Part shown: positions 1-9,592 of the stretch, piece by piece
How positions within the stretch are numbered: position 1 is the first letter of the stretch
Layout: every line of letters starts with the position of its first letter
Source: an uncultured Roseovarius sp.
GTDB taxonomy: Bacteria; Pseudomonadota; Alphaproteobacteria; Rhodobacterales; Rhodobacteraceae
Length of the DNA stretch: 64,000 nucleotides
Assembly (NCBI GenBank): GCA_947497295.1
Contig: CANMFU010000004.1
Coordinates: forward strand, 112,545-176,544
Reading direction: 5' to 3'
The notes under the pieces: generated by a model
What the model was told of the DNA's origin: nothing
Seen by the model: the letters and a program-made list of their open reading frames with translations, nothing else
Databases searched by the model: none
Made by a program: the position numbers and the translations under genes

Positions 1-1062
1 GATCAGCACTGTGGACAAGTTTCTGGCGGCCTTGAATATCGCACCGGGGTCCGACACGGGCCTCGCCGGCGATATCTCGTCCTCGGACGCCTTACTGATG
101 CTCTCTTGCAGCACACTATGCTCTTGGGCGATGTGATATCGCGTGGCCTGGGCCTGCGCGATATCCTGCGTTCTTTGCTGGAGGTCTTTAATGGGTCCGG
201 TGAAAAACAGCATCGGCAAGGCGAGCAGGCCGTTCGTGATCAGAACCCAGATGACCATGACCGCAGTAAAAGTGGTTGCGCTGATGGTCTCTGCATTCAG
301 ATGCCCGGCGATTGCCGCCCCCAGGTTGCAGCTCAGAGCAAGAACAAAGAGCGTGTATGTATTGGGAAATGCGCCCACAAAGCCGAGCCCGCCGGCACCG
401 TCGGGATGGGTGACCGTCAGCCGCAACTCCAGCGCCGCAATCGCCTTCAGGAACAACCCCACGACGACGATGCGCCAAATCCAGCGCGCCACGAGGAAAA
501 AATATATCGGGCTGCTGACCCATAGGCACCAAAGAGCAGTGTAAGAAAAACGGTCTCCGCCACTGCCAACGGTGAAGGCCCAGGAGGCCTCATCAAAGGC
601 CCCAAGTGTGTAAGCTGTTCCAAGTGATAAACCGCAGGCTATGAGGAAGCAGATGATCTCGGCCAAGGAGGAATTGCGGCGCCGCACGGCAAGGGCCGCC
701 GCGGATGCAGCCGCTGCCTGCGAGCCGGTCGCAAGCAGTGGGCGGCTGAGCAGAGGTTTCAGAACTGCCGCGAGTTGACGTTCCGCGACCGGTTCCATCG
801 CGATGAGCAAGCTAATCCCGACAAGAAATCGCGACAGCACCGGCAAGTGAAGAAGGAAGGATGTCTCGGAAGTGTCTCCAAACGCCGATCCTTCGAAGAT
901 GCTGATGACCAGAGGCACACCCCATGCAATCAGGACAGACAAAAGCGCCCGGGTAACCGGTCGCAATTGGTCCTCCTTCACAAGGCCCAGCCGCGACTGC
1001 ATCCTGTAGTAGAGCCCCCCGCGCGAAATCCTTGCAGCTTCGATAGTCAGGTCTTCATTCAT
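1..1062 (-). CDS. Multi-pass membrane protein, 3' end outside the window
   Basis: Reading leftwards from an ATG at 1062, 354 codons run to the window edge with no stop, so the C-terminus is missing. The protein has about six hydrophobic segments, including ALLSVLIAWGVPLVISIF, AEIICFLIACGLSLGTAY and a stretch ending FFLVARWIW. It then ends in a polar, probably helical cytoplasmic part (KDLQQRTQDIAQAQ). I do not recognise a named family. The layout resembles unclassified inner-membrane proteins with a paired-helix core. The start is chosen because the frame has no better initiator nearby; the ribosome site (a GGGG run 9 bases upstream) is weak. It is followed by a divergently unrelated beta-barrel gene on the same strand. 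Confidence 0.7.
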   Translation of the reverse strand, partial: MNEDLTIEAARISRGGLYYRMQSRLGLVKEDQLRPVTRALLSVLIAWGVPLVISIFEGSAFGDTSETSFLLHLPVLSRFLVGISLLIAMEPVAERQLAAVLKPLLSRPLLATGSQAAAASAAALAVRRRNSSLAEIICFLIACGLSLGTAYTLGAFDEASWAFTVGSGGDRFSYTALWCLWVSSPIYFFLVARWIWRIVVVGLFLKAIAALELRLTVTHPDGAGGLGFVGAFPNTYTLFVLALSCNLGAAIAGHLNAETISATTFTAVMVIWVLITNGLLALPMLFFTGPIKDLQQRTQDIAQAQATRYHIAQEHSVLQESISKASEDEISPARPVSDPGAIFKAARNLSTVLI

Positions 1063-1187
1063 CCACCAGGCACCCCGGATGGCGCGGGATCTGGCGGCCG
1101 CGATCGCGGTTTCGGTGACCGGGCCGACCGATCGAGATCCCCGAGGCTTGCTTGTTCATTCACACGCTCCCCCAATTGGCCGCGTCA

Positions 1188-2045
1188 TTATCCTTTCGGG
1201 AAAAGGAAGGTGAGAAATGCACGTGCCCCCCAGCCTTCGGGCCCGGTCGGCGTGCTGTTGGCCCAATAGCGAGCGCCGACGCCGATGCTGACCGGTTGAT
1301 CCCCGATCCGTGTCAGTTTCGAAACCTGCGCATTTATGGGAACCGACCACTCCTCGGACTCCCAGTTGTAGGAAGTTTCAGTGTTGAGAGTGTATGTCCA
1401 CGCGGTAGCAGAGGTATAGGAGACGAAAGGTTGGAAGAACGTGTTGTTGATATCCGCGCGGCTACTGTCACCACCGACGGACCAGACATGGTTCGCCAAA
1501 GCACCGATGGTCCATCCGTCCGATTGCGTCAGAGCAACCGCCGTCGGGCCGAGCGCCCATTTCTCTGCGCCCAGCAGACTGTCCGTGGCTGTGGGCAATA
1601 CCGCGACCGGTCCCACGCCCCAGATCCATTTTCCGAAAGCGGGCTGAACAGGCGAGAAGAACGCGCTGATAGTCGTATCACCCAGGCCGAACTGATCGCC
1701 GGCACCGGGAAAGATGTCGCTCTGCGACGTGACGGGCAGGATCACGCGCGTGATCAAATTCCAGTCATTGTTAAGTGATACCGGGATGACCGGCTGGATA
1801 TTGAGGGTCGCGCGTTCACCATTATCTGCCGGTCCGATGTTCGAGTCGTAATTCCATTGAAGCGGCACGCTGATCAAAGACGATATCGGGTTGGCCAGCT
1901 TCTTGGCCAAATCAGTATCCTGCGCATGCGCGACAGGTGCGCAGACCAAAGATACGCTGGCCGCGAGAATTGCATTTGATCGGCATCCCCAGCCTCGGGA
2001 AAGTACTGATGTCTTCGCGTCAGCATTCACAGAGCTGTTTTTCAT
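1188..2045 (-). CDS. Outer-membrane beta-barrel, phenol-pathway transporter-like
   Basis: This 285-residue protein has an N-terminal export signal: a hydrophobic stretch ends at APVAHAQ near residue 42. Alternating beta-strand pattern follows, with many aromatic strand ends (LQWNYDSNIG, WGVGPVAVLPT, FVSYTSATAWTYTLN) and a C-terminal strand ending in FLFPKG. These are the hallmarks of the family annotated as MetA-pathway-of-phenol-degradation or neuromedin U-like outer-membrane proteins, which form 12-14-strand barrels. Its substrate cannot be told from the sequence. It sits 23 bp downstream of another barrel gene on the same strand, and both may be co-transcribed. The divergent AraC and DUF1254 genes nearby suggest a common exported-protein locus, but that link is inference. 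Confidence 0.7.
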   Translation of the reverse strand: MKNSSVNADAKTSVLSRGWGCRSNAILAASVSLVCAPVAHAQDTDLAKKLANPISSLISVPLQWNYDSNIGPADNGERATLNIQPVIPVSLNNDWNLITRVILPVTSQSDIFPGAGDQFGLGDTTISAFFSPVQPAFGKWIWGVGPVAVLPTATDSLLGAEKWALGPTAVALTQSDGWTIGALANHVWSVGGDSSRADINNTFFQPFVSYTSATAWTYTLNTETSYNWESEEWSVPINAQVSKLTRIGDQPVSIGVGARYWANSTPTGPEGWGARAFLTFLFPKG

Positions 2046-2068
2046 TCCATTGCTCCCAAATATTATAG

Positions 2069-2851
2069 TTAGAATCGCAGGGTAATCCCGATAACGGGCC
2101 CGTACATTTCAAGTTCGAGGTCGGCGGTGTCGCCGTCATAGTCGAAGCGCATATAGCGAAATCCGGCATTGGCGCTGAACCGGTCGCTGAGTGCATATTC
2201 AAGGCCACCGAAGATATCGTAGGAAATGTCGGACCCTGCGCCGAATCCGCCGATGCTCGCAAAGCCGCCCAGAGACACCTTTTCATTCAGCTCAATGCGA
2301 CCGCGAAGCCCGATCATCGGATCGACCCAGGTCTTGTCAATCCTGGCGTCGAAACCCGCACCGACCGGACCGCCGCCAACCAGCCCGACATCTGTCCGGA
2401 CATCGACCACGCGGATACCGCCATAGCCCTGAAGCAATTTGCCATCCTCCTCGTAAAGCGCATAGCCAAGCGCCGCCGAGGCAAGCTGCATCTTGACGTC
2501 AACAGTCGTTTGCCCGGCGAAGGGTCCGCCGAGCGTGCCGCTCTCTCCCAGATCGGTGTAGATGGCGTCGTAAAGCAGACTGAACTTTCCGAACCGACTT
2601 TCGCCCGCGACCATGTAAGTGCAGTCGAGCGCGTCTATGATGTCACCCGGCTTGGCGGACGAATTGGCAGAATTGCCCCCGCTCCCCGTCACCTCCGTGT
2701 CCACCCAAGGCACGAGACCGTAAAGCGTCAAACTGTTTTGGTACTCCTGCGCCATGGCTGCGCCGGCCGTCATCGTCACTGCAGCGGTCGCAGATATGAC
2801 AATCAAAGTCGGCCGTTGCCGTATAGCAGGCCTGCCAATCGGCCGTGTCAT
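2069..2851 (-). CDS. Outer-membrane beta-barrel protein, OmpW/porin-like
   Basis: The 260-residue product starts at the ATG preceding RPIGRPAIRQRPTLIVIS and has a signal peptide cleaved near GAAMAQ (residues 27-32). The remainder is a small barrel with glycine-rich and aromatic strands (NSLTLYGLVPWVDTEV, YGGIRVVDVRTDVGL, ANAGFRYMRFDYDGD) and a terminal phenylalanine in VIGITLRF, the classic sorting signal for BAM-mediated insertion. The open frame continues upstream to 3292, but that part overlaps an antisense regulator and has no export signal in the right place, so the shorter start is preferred. The exact family is uncertain; an eight-strand barrel is the best guess from length. Confidence 0.7.
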   Translation of the reverse strand: MTRPIGRPAIRQRPTLIVISATAAVTMTAGAAMAQEYQNSLTLYGLVPWVDTEVTGSGGNSANSSAKPGDIIDALDCTYMVAGESRFGKFSLLYDAIYTDLGESGTLGGPFAGQTTVDVKMQLASAALGYALYEEDGKLLQGYGGIRVVDVRTDVGLVGGGPVGAGFDARIDKTWVDPMIGLRGRIELNEKVSLGGFASIGGFGAGSDISYDIFGGLEYALSDRFSANAGFRYMRFDYDGDTADLELEMYGPVIGITLRF

Positions 2852-3074
2852 CCTTCGGTGCCGCAAGTGTTTGTCCTCGAGAGCTTCATCTGGATTCTCC
2901 AAATATGGGTTAATGAGGTAGCATCCGAAGCCGGCCCCCCCAGAATGCCGCTGGCCTTGCAGGATGCATGATACAGGCGGCCGATCTGTGTGATGGATAC
3001 CTTCCTGAGCGCGTGCATTTCGGTCAATTTCAAGCTGCCATTCTACTAATGGACCTGGACCAATTCTGCCCATT

Positions 3075-3443
3075 TCACGCCAATCTACTTCTTGTGGCGC
3101 GCGCGACACACGCGGTCCTGAAGACACTTGGGGCGCAACCCGCCCACCGGGTGAAGGCACGGCTGAACCCGCCAGGAGTGCTGTAGCCAAGTCTTCTGCC
3201 GATCTCTTGGATCTGAAGATCAGTGTCGCACAGCAAGGCGGCGGCAATCTCATACCGGCTCTGCTCAACCAACGACCAGAAGCAAACGCCACGTTGATTT
3301 AATCTGCGCTGAAGCGTTCGGGGGCTGACACTGAGATGTCTGGCTACAGTTTCCAGAGAGACGGTCCCCGCCAAGGCAAGTCCAGAGATCACGGATCTTA
3401 ACTTGGAGTGCCCCGGCTCGAGTTCCTTCGTATGGCGGGCCAT
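3075..3443 (-). CDS. Short AraC-type DNA-binding protein lacking a sensor domain
   Basis: The 122 residues correspond only to the C-terminal double helix-turn-helix of AraC/XylS regulators. The first helix-turn-helix is seen in SLETVARHLSVSPRTLQRRL, and the second in IQEIGRRLGYSTPGGFSRAF followed by RWAGCAPSVFR. Family members are normally 280-350 residues with an N-terminal sensing domain, so this is either a truncated relic or a stand-alone binding module. A GAGG element lies 9 bases before the ATG, so translation is plausible. It is divergent from the full-length AraC gene at 3554, with about 110 bp of shared promoter region, and could act on the same operators. Confidence 0.65.
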   Translation of the reverse strand: MARHTKELEPGHSKLRSVISGLALAGTVSLETVARHLSVSPRTLQRRLNQRGVCFWSLVEQSRYEIAAALLCDTDLQIQEIGRRLGYSTPGGFSRAFTRWAGCAPSVFRTACVARATRSRLA

Positions 3444-3553
3444 GTATGCTAACCTCAGGTAAAGATGTCTGTGCCGACAGATTGAACGAATCGGTTCGAC
3501 AGATCAGACCATTGTGCGCCAAAATTTGCGCAACAACGCGAGGAGGATCGCAT

Positions 3554-4606
3554 TTGGGAGGGAGACTTGCGCTTGTCAGGGCAACTCATCTGCTCGACTA
3601 TATAGCCGTGCTACGCGATGCGGGCGCTCCGGTTGACCGCGACCTTGCACGCTCACGCTTGCCTCCACGCATAGAAGAAACGCCTGACCTTTATGTAAGC
3701 GTTCCAATTGTGCTTGAATGGGTTGCACGGACCGGCCACGATTTCCACCCCATGGAGCTGGGCCTTCTTGGTGCGCAAAAAGCTTCTCTGGCATCTCTGC
3801 GTCCGGCTCATCAAACAGCAATCATGGCCGCACAAACCGGCCTGAAGCGTCTTGAGGCCGTGATTGCGATTGCAAGGTTTGAGGACAGTGCCCTTGACGT
3901 CAGTATTCGGCAGGAGGGCGATGATATGCGTGTTGCCTGCGCTATGGCCGACTTTGGCCAGCATCGTTTTCTATGTCTTGCCGAATGGTTGAACGTGCAA
4001 GGAGTCATTTCCGTTATACGTAGTGTCTTGGGATCTGCGTGGTGCCCGAGCGAGATCTGTTTCGTCTCCCCCATGTGCGTTCCCCCTGCGGTCCAGGCGG
4101 CCTTTCCCAACACCCGTATCATGGTGGGCCAGCCGAATACGTCCGTTGTCGTCTCGCGCGCGGAACTTGCCCGATCCACCTGCAATCCGCTGACATCTGA
4201 ATCTGGAGTGCCTGCGGCGCTGGCGTCATTGGACGTGGAGGATGGTCAATCTGCGTGGGAGTTCATTGGATTGATGCGCATGATGATTCAGCCCTATCTT
4301 AACGACGGCCGGATCGACATATCCATAGCCGCTGAGATAGCGGGTATTAGCGCCCGAACCTTGCAACGCAGGCTCAAGATGAGCGGCAGCACCTATTCGC
4401 AGATCCTGCAGGAGGCGCGCTTTGCACTTGCGCGCACGCGCCTCGAAGATCCCGGCATGAAAGTGACAGATGTGGCCATGATGGTAGGCTACGACAGCCC
4501 GCAACATTTCACTCGCGCCTTCCGCCGGTTCACAGGCGTTACGCCATCTCAGTATCGCGACCAACGCATCGCAGAAGCCTCTGAGACCGATCAAGCGGTC
4601 GCCTGA
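3554..4606 (+). CDS. AraC-family transcriptional regulator with arabinose-binding-like N-domain
   Basis: The 350-residue regulator has an N-terminal domain of the kind found in OruR/ArgR-type AraC proteins (VRATHLLDYIAVLRDAG, GLLGAQKASLASL). The C-terminal AraC DNA-binding domain follows (ISIAAEIAGISARTLQRRLK, then VTDVAMMVGYDSPQHFTRAF and the RFTGVTPSQYR signature). I chose the TTG at 3554 because AGGAGG lies 7 bases upstream, at 3541-3546. The open frame extends to 3446 but has no ribosome site there. The gene lies directly before three DUF1254 genes on the same strand, with a 260-bp gap, and is the likely controller of that cluster. The effector is unknown. Confidence 0.85.
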   Translation: MGGRLALVRATHLLDYIAVLRDAGAPVDRDLARSRLPPRIEETPDLYVSVPIVLEWVARTGHDFHPMELGLLGAQKASLASLRPAHQTAIMAAQTGLKRLEAVIAIARFEDSALDVSIRQEGDDMRVACAMADFGQHRFLCLAEWLNVQGVISVIRSVLGSAWCPSEICFVSPMCVPPAVQAAFPNTRIMVGQPNTSVVVSRAELARSTCNPLTSESGVPAALASLDVEDGQSAWEFIGLMRMMIQPYLNDGRIDISIAAEIAGISARTLQRRLKMSGSTYSQILQEARFALARTRLEDPGMKVTDVAMMVGYDSPQHFTRAFRRFTGVTPSQYRDQRIAEASETDQAVA

Positions 4607-4870
4607 AAAAGCTTGGATGTCGTCACACACATGTGGCGTGTTCACAACGCCGCACTGCACGAACCCGGCAATGGCAGGAATGGCCGTCCGCCGGTCCGGC
4701 ATCCCCTTGGTTCAAGGCGCCCCTGCCGTGCTTGCGCTTGAACTCGACCTGTAACGGGCCAGCGGCACAGGACCTGGCGGAATTTTCAAGACAGCATTCC
4801 CAGTATGGCGCGAAATGGGCAGAGCGATCGCGGGGGGAGGGGTAGTCTGATGACTTCGAGGGGAATCATC

Positions 4871-6415
4871 ATGGAAACGCGGACAATGAACCGTTTGACA
4901 ATCAAGGGTGCGCTCGCACTCCTCGTGGGCTGCGCCACTGGAATGACTGCAGGCTCCGCGTCACTTGCGCAAAACACCGCTACCTATTCGGCAGATGTTC
5001 CTGCCAAGATCACGACGCCCGATAGCACTGACACCCGAATTGGCACGCTGAACTTCAAGGACGGCGCGCCCGATAACAAGACCGTTGAACTTGTCTATGA
5101 CAACCTCGATTTCATGCGCGGCGTGCAGGCATTCTTGACCGGCGTTTCCGCCACCTCGATCCGCGCGGTATGTAACGGCTTTGATAGCATCGGCATCAAG
5201 GCAAACGAGGCCTTTGGCATTACCGAAGACCTCATGGATGCACGGTCCCTTTTCCTCACGCCGAACACGACAACCGTTTACGGCTTCACCTGTTTCGATC
5301 TCTCCGAGGGGCCGATGATCATGGAGGTGCCGACCGGCGTGCTTGGCCCAGTGGATGACGCAGATTTTCGTTGGGTCAACGATATCGGTGTGACCGGGCC
5401 GGATGCCGGCAAGGGGGGCAAATACCTGTTTGTGCCGCCCGGCAACACCGACGCCATGCCCGAAACAAGTTATTTCGTTCAAAAACCGCGGACCAATACT
5501 TTGCTTCTGTTCTTTCGGGCGTTTGTGAAGGATGGCGATATCGCCGCTGCGGTTGACCATGTGAAGTCAGGCACCAAGGTCTATCCGCTGACTGCCGTCG
5601 ATAATCCGCCTGCGACCAAATTCGTCAATGCATCGGGCCAGCAATTCAACACGATCAGCGCCAATGACTTCAGCTTCTACGAAGAGCTGAACCAGGTCGT
5701 GCAGGCCGAGCCTGCCGATTGGGTGGATCCCGCCACTGTCGGCCTCTACGCGTCGATCGGCATCCGCAAAGGTCAGGACTTTGCGCCTGACGAGCGGATG
5801 GAGAAAATCCTGACCGAGGCGGCTGCGGTGAGCAACGCCACGGCGCGGAGTTTCCTTTTCGCATCGCGCGAGCCATCCGCGAATTTTTATGAGGACCGCC
5901 AATGGTTCGCGCCTTTCATCGGCGGCAGCTATCTGTTTCAGGACGGGCCTGAGCGGCTGATGGACGCGGCCACGATGTTCTTTTACGGCTACACCGGCAT
6001 CACCCCGGCGATGGCCCTCAAGAAGGCCGGCGCGGGATCGGTCTATGCGATGACGGTCCGCGATTCCGATGGCGCGTACCTCGATGGAGCCAAGACCTAC
6101 AAGGTGACGCTGCCCGGACCGATCCCGGCCAAGGATTTCTGGTCTTTCGTGGTCTATGACAATCAGACCCGGTCCCTTCTGGAGACCGATCAGAAGATGG
6201 CGGGCGTGGACAGCAATGACACGGCGATGATCGTGGACGCGGACGGAACTACCGAGATCTGGTTCGCTCCGGAGGCGCCCGAAGGTCAGGAAGCCAACTG
6301 GGTTCAGACCATTCCGGGCAAGGGATACAACGTTTTGTTCCGGCTCTATGGACCGCTTGAGCCCTGGTTCGACAAGAGCTGGAAAGTCGGCGATCTGGAG
6401 CCGGTGCAAAAGTGA
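4871..6415 (+). CDS. Exported DUF1254/DUF1214 domain protein 1
   Basis: The 515-residue protein begins with a signal peptide (MNRLTIKGALALLVGCATG to ASLAQ). A DUF1254 domain follows in the first half (FLTPNTTTVYGFTCFDLSEGP, a strand-rich core) and a DUF1214 domain in the last hundred residues (FWSFVVYDNQTRSLLETDQ, then ANWVQTIPGKGYNVLFRLYGP). This two-domain layout is well known from bacterial genomes but its biochemical role is unresolved; the proteins are expected in the periplasm. Two candidate starts exist (4850 and 4871), both preceded by purine-rich GAGGGG-type sites; 4871 puts the signal peptide nearest the start. It is the first of three tandem paralogues. Confidence 0.85.
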   Translation: METRTMNRLTIKGALALLVGCATGMTAGSASLAQNTATYSADVPAKITTPDSTDTRIGTLNFKDGAPDNKTVELVYDNLDFMRGVQAFLTGVSATSIRAVCNGFDSIGIKANEAFGITEDLMDARSLFLTPNTTTVYGFTCFDLSEGPMIMEVPTGVLGPVDDADFRWVNDIGVTGPDAGKGGKYLFVPPGNTDAMPETSYFVQKPRTNTLLLFFRAFVKDGDIAAAVDHVKSGTKVYPLTAVDNPPATKFVNASGQQFNTISANDFSFYEELNQVVQAEPADWVDPATVGLYASIGIRKGQDFAPDERMEKILTEAAAVSNATARSFLFASREPSANFYEDRQWFAPFIGGSYLFQDGPERLMDAATMFFYGYTGITPAMALKKAGAGSVYAMTVRDSDGAYLDGAKTYKVTLPGPIPAKDFWSFVVYDNQTRSLLETDQKMAGVDSNDTAMIVDADGTTEIWFAPEAPEGQEANWVQTIPGKGYNVLFRLYGPLEPWFDKSWKVGDLEPVQK

Positions 6416-6490
6416 TCACAAATAACATTACCGACCGCGCTGTCGGCACGGTCATGCAAGGAAAAAAGAAATACAAATGGGAGACCTTCA

Positions 6491-7891
6491 ATGAAAATAA
6501 CAAACCTCAGTCTTGCTGCGGCCGTTGCGGCGGCAGCCCTGCTTGCGCCGGTGGCTCATGCGCAGGATGTCACTCCGGAAGAGGCGCGCGAAATTGCCAA
6601 GGAAGCCTATACCTACGGCTACCCGCTGGTCGACAACTACCGCGTCAATTATTCCTTCTTCGTCGATGAAAGCAGCCCGGAATTCAAAGCCCCCTGGAAC
6701 GAGCTCGCGAACATCAACAGGGTATTCACGCCCGCCGATACAGCGGTACAGTCGCCCAATTCGGACACGCCCTATTCCTGGGCGGGATTGGATCTGCGGG
6801 CCGAGCCCATCGTGATTTCCCTGCCCAAGATCGAGGCGGACCGCTACTATTCCGTCCAGATCTGGGATGCGTACACGTATGTTATCGGTTACGCAGGATC
6901 GCGCACCACCGGCAATGATGCCACGAATATCATGGTGGTCGGGCCCAGCTGGACCGGCGAGACACCGGACGGCATCGACCATGTCTACACGTCCGATACC
7001 GAATTCGGCATGGCCGCGATGCGCACGCAATTGTTCAACCCCGACGATATCGGCAATGTCGAGGCCATCCAGGCGCAGTACCAGATACAGCCCCTATCGG
7101 CTTTCCTTGGGACCCCGCCACCGCCGGCCGCTCCGGACATGGATTTCATCGAGCCGCTCAGCGCCGAAGACCAGAAAACGTCGCTTGAGTTCTTCAACAT
7201 CATGAACTTCGTGCTGAGCTACAGCCCGCCGGTGCAGAGCGAGGCGGCGCTCAGAGAACGCTTCGCCAAGATCGGCATCGAGGGCGGCAAGACCTTTGAC
7301 CCCTCCACCCTCTCGCCGGAGATGACGGCGGCCATCGAAGCAGGCCGCGACGATGCCTTGGCGGATTTCGCTGCCGGAGCGCAGAAGTTGAATGTCGGCG
7401 AAATCACCTCCGGTGACATTTTCGGCAGCCGCGACTTCCTTGGGAACAACTACCTCTATCGCTGGCTTGGCACGATCGGAATCTACGGAAACGCCAAGGA
7501 AGAGGCGATGTATCCGGTCTTGGCCGTTGATTCCACGGGTCAGACATTGAACGGCGCGAACCGCTATACCTTGCATTTCCCTGCGGACGCACTGCCTCCT
7601 GTGAACGCTTTCTGGTCCCTCACGATGTACGAGCTTCCGGCAAGCTTGCTCGTGGCCAACCCGCTTGACCGCTACCTTCTGAACTCGACGATGATGGATC
7701 AATTCGTCAGGGACGATGATGGCGGGCTGACCCTCTACTTCCAGAACGAATCGCCCGGGAAGGACAAGGAAGCCAACTGGCTGCCCGCGCCCGAGGGTCC
7801 TTTCTGGGTCGTCTTGCGTCTCTACTGGCCAAAGGAAGCCGCATTGGACGGCAGCTGGAAGGCACCCTCCATTGAGCGCGTGACCAACTGA
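6491..7891 (+). CDS. Exported DUF1254/DUF1214 domain protein 2
   Basis: This 466-residue paralogue has a clean signal peptide (MKITNLSLAAAVAAAALLAPVAHAQ). The DUF1254 core carries the diagnostic EAYTYGYPLVDNYRV and SPNSDTPYSWAGLDLRAEP segments. A C-terminal DUF1214 domain follows (LPPVNAFWSLTMYELPASLL, then ANWLPAPEGPFWVVLRLYWP). It lies 75 bp after the first paralogue and has its own ribosome site (GGGAGA before the ATG), so the three genes look like one transcription unit. Sequence divergence between the copies is high, which suggests separate roles rather than recent duplication. The ligand or reaction is unknown. Confidence 0.87.
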   Translation: MKITNLSLAAAVAAAALLAPVAHAQDVTPEEAREIAKEAYTYGYPLVDNYRVNYSFFVDESSPEFKAPWNELANINRVFTPADTAVQSPNSDTPYSWAGLDLRAEPIVISLPKIEADRYYSVQIWDAYTYVIGYAGSRTTGNDATNIMVVGPSWTGETPDGIDHVYTSDTEFGMAAMRTQLFNPDDIGNVEAIQAQYQIQPLSAFLGTPPPPAAPDMDFIEPLSAEDQKTSLEFFNIMNFVLSYSPPVQSEAALRERFAKIGIEGGKTFDPSTLSPEMTAAIEAGRDDALADFAAGAQKLNVGEITSGDIFGSRDFLGNNYLYRWLGTIGIYGNAKEEAMYPVLAVDSTGQTLNGANRYTLHFPADALPPVNAFWSLTMYELPASLLVANPLDRYLLNSTMMDQFVRDDDGGLTLYFQNESPGKDKEANWLPAPEGPFWVVLRLYWPKEAALDGSWKAPSIERVTN

Positions 7892-8064
7892 AACCAGTCC
7901 GCCCGGTGAGGCAGCTCACCGGGCGGCGTGCGCCACGGCAAGCGCGCCGCCTGCTTTCGATGACCCCAGCCTGCGAGTACGGCCAGAATACGCAGGAACA
8001 TCGGGTTGAGCGCACCAGGCGCGGGGCGAGTCGCAACGAACCGATAAACCAAGGAGTGGAAACC

Positions 8065-9537
8065 ATGATACTTAGACGCCTGACATCAAAGCTGATGATG
8101 GCCGCCGCTGCCCTCTGCTTTGCGATGCCCGCGCAGGCGGATGACACGGCAGCCGTCCCGAAACCCGAAGAGGTGGCCGCGCAGGCTTATCTCTATGGTC
8201 TGCAACAGGCGATTTACTACGGCACCCGCTGGACCTACACCCAGAACGAGGCAACGACCAACGTGGTCCTCCCCGGCCTGAATCAGTTCTATTGGATCCG
8301 CAAGCAGATCACCCCGGACTACCCTATCGTTACGCCCAACGCGACCACCCTGTATGGCTCTGGCTTTCTGGATCTGCGCGCAGGCCCGGTCGTCGTGGAA
8401 ATGCCCGAAATTACCGATCGCTATTTCAGCCTTCAGATTCAGGATCAGTACGGCATTTTTCGGTTGATCGTCGGCTCGCCGTTTAACGGCACGGAGGCGC
8501 GTAAGTATATCCTGGTGCCGCCGGGATTCACCGGCGATGTGCCGGCCGACTTCCCGACCACCGACATCGTCAAGTGGCCGGCATTGACGGCCTTTGCCAT
8601 TGTTCGGATGGCAGTCGAGAACAACTCTGCCGCCGAATTCAAGATCCTCAATGACCTTCAGGATCAGGTAACCATGACGCCACTGGCCGACTGGCTGGCC
8701 AATGATCACAAGGGCATTGCGCAGGCCGACAGAAAGAAGGTTCTGGGCGATTTTCCGATCCCCGACGGCATGCCTGAATATCAATTCGGTCAGGTCGACA
8801 AGCAGACGCCCGAGCAATATTTTACCCTGCTCAATGTCATCTTGAACGACCCAACCATGCCGACGGACGCGGACTCGCTCATGGAAGTCGAGATGCTGAA
8901 GCAACTTGAGGCATTCAACATCGGCAAGGGTCTGACCTTTGACTGGGACACGCTGACCGCCGAGCAGCAAAAGGCGCTGGAGACCGGTTTCAAAGCCGGG
9001 TTCGATAATACCCGCAAGGCGTTGAAAACCAGCATGATCGACATGAACGGCTGGGGAATCACACGCAACGAGGGCGGATTTGAGACCCACTGGCTGGATC
9101 GCGCGGTGATCGCGGATGCTGCCTGGGGCGCGCCCGACAAGAACATATCGCACGTCGGAGGGTTCCTGTTTACCGATGCCGATGGCGAGCTGTTCAGCGG
9201 CAAGAACAAGTACACGTTGACCTTCGACATGAACGATCTGCCGCCAGTGACCCAGTTCTGGTCGATTCCGATCTACGATGCCAATGGCTATTTCGTTGCA
9301 AACGAAATCAACCGCTATACCGTCAACAGTTTCATGTTGGAAGCGGGTGACATTGCGCCCAATGACGGCAAGCTGGTGTTTTACATCCAGCACGAAAAGC
9401 CCACCGATCCGGAGCAAGCCAAGAACTGGCTTCCGGCTCCGCCTGACGGGTTCCGTTTCGCTGCGCGTTTCTACGGACCCTATGCCCCGATCGTGAATGG
9501 TACCTATGATATGCCGAAGGTGGTGCGTGTAAAGTGA
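8065..9537 (+). CDS. Exported DUF1254/DUF1214 domain protein 3
   Basis: The 490-residue product starts at an ATG with AAGGAG eight bases upstream (8051-8056). It has a signal peptide ending in AMPAQA. The DUF1254 motifs (AYLYGLQQAIYYGTRW, TPNATTLYGSGFLDLRAGP) and the DUF1214 end (LPPVTQFWSIPIYDANGYFV, KNWLPAPPDGFRFAARFYGP) are all present. A 170-bp spacer separates it from the second paralogue. The frame remains open upstream to 7906, but that extension lacks an export signal and a ribosome site. It is the last gene of the cluster: a strong terminator hairpin follows within 20 bp. Confidence 0.87.
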   Translation: MILRRLTSKLMMAAAALCFAMPAQADDTAAVPKPEEVAAQAYLYGLQQAIYYGTRWTYTQNEATTNVVLPGLNQFYWIRKQITPDYPIVTPNATTLYGSGFLDLRAGPVVVEMPEITDRYFSLQIQDQYGIFRLIVGSPFNGTEARKYILVPPGFTGDVPADFPTTDIVKWPALTAFAIVRMAVENNSAAEFKILNDLQDQVTMTPLADWLANDHKGIAQADRKKVLGDFPIPDGMPEYQFGQVDKQTPEQYFTLLNVILNDPTMPTDADSLMEVEMLKQLEAFNIGKGLTFDWDTLTAEQQKALETGFKAGFDNTRKALKTSMIDMNGWGITRNEGGFETHWLDRAVIADAAWGAPDKNISHVGGFLFTDADGELFSGKNKYTLTFDMNDLPPVTQFWSIPIYDANGYFVANEINRYTVNSFMLEAGDIAPNDGKLVFYIQHEKPTDPEQAKNWLPAPPDGFRFAARFYGPYAPIVNGTYDMPKVVRVK

Positions 9538-9555
9538 CGACCTGAGCAGGATTTA

Positions 9556-9592
9556 AAACGGGGCTTTGGAGCAACGCTTGATAGCCCCGTTT
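9556..9592 (+). terminator. Rho-independent terminator after the DUF1254 cluster
   Basis: A perfect 10-bp inverted repeat, AAACGGGGCT and AGCCCCGTTT, is separated by a 17-base loop and followed by a T-rich stretch. It begins 18 bp after the last DUF1254 stop codon. The region 9593-9800 beyond it holds nothing I can call. Confidence 0.75.

Noticed and set aside
2852..3292. N-terminal extension of the second beta-barrel gene
   Set aside because: It overlaps the AraC-like gene, and the signal peptide lies at the inner start.
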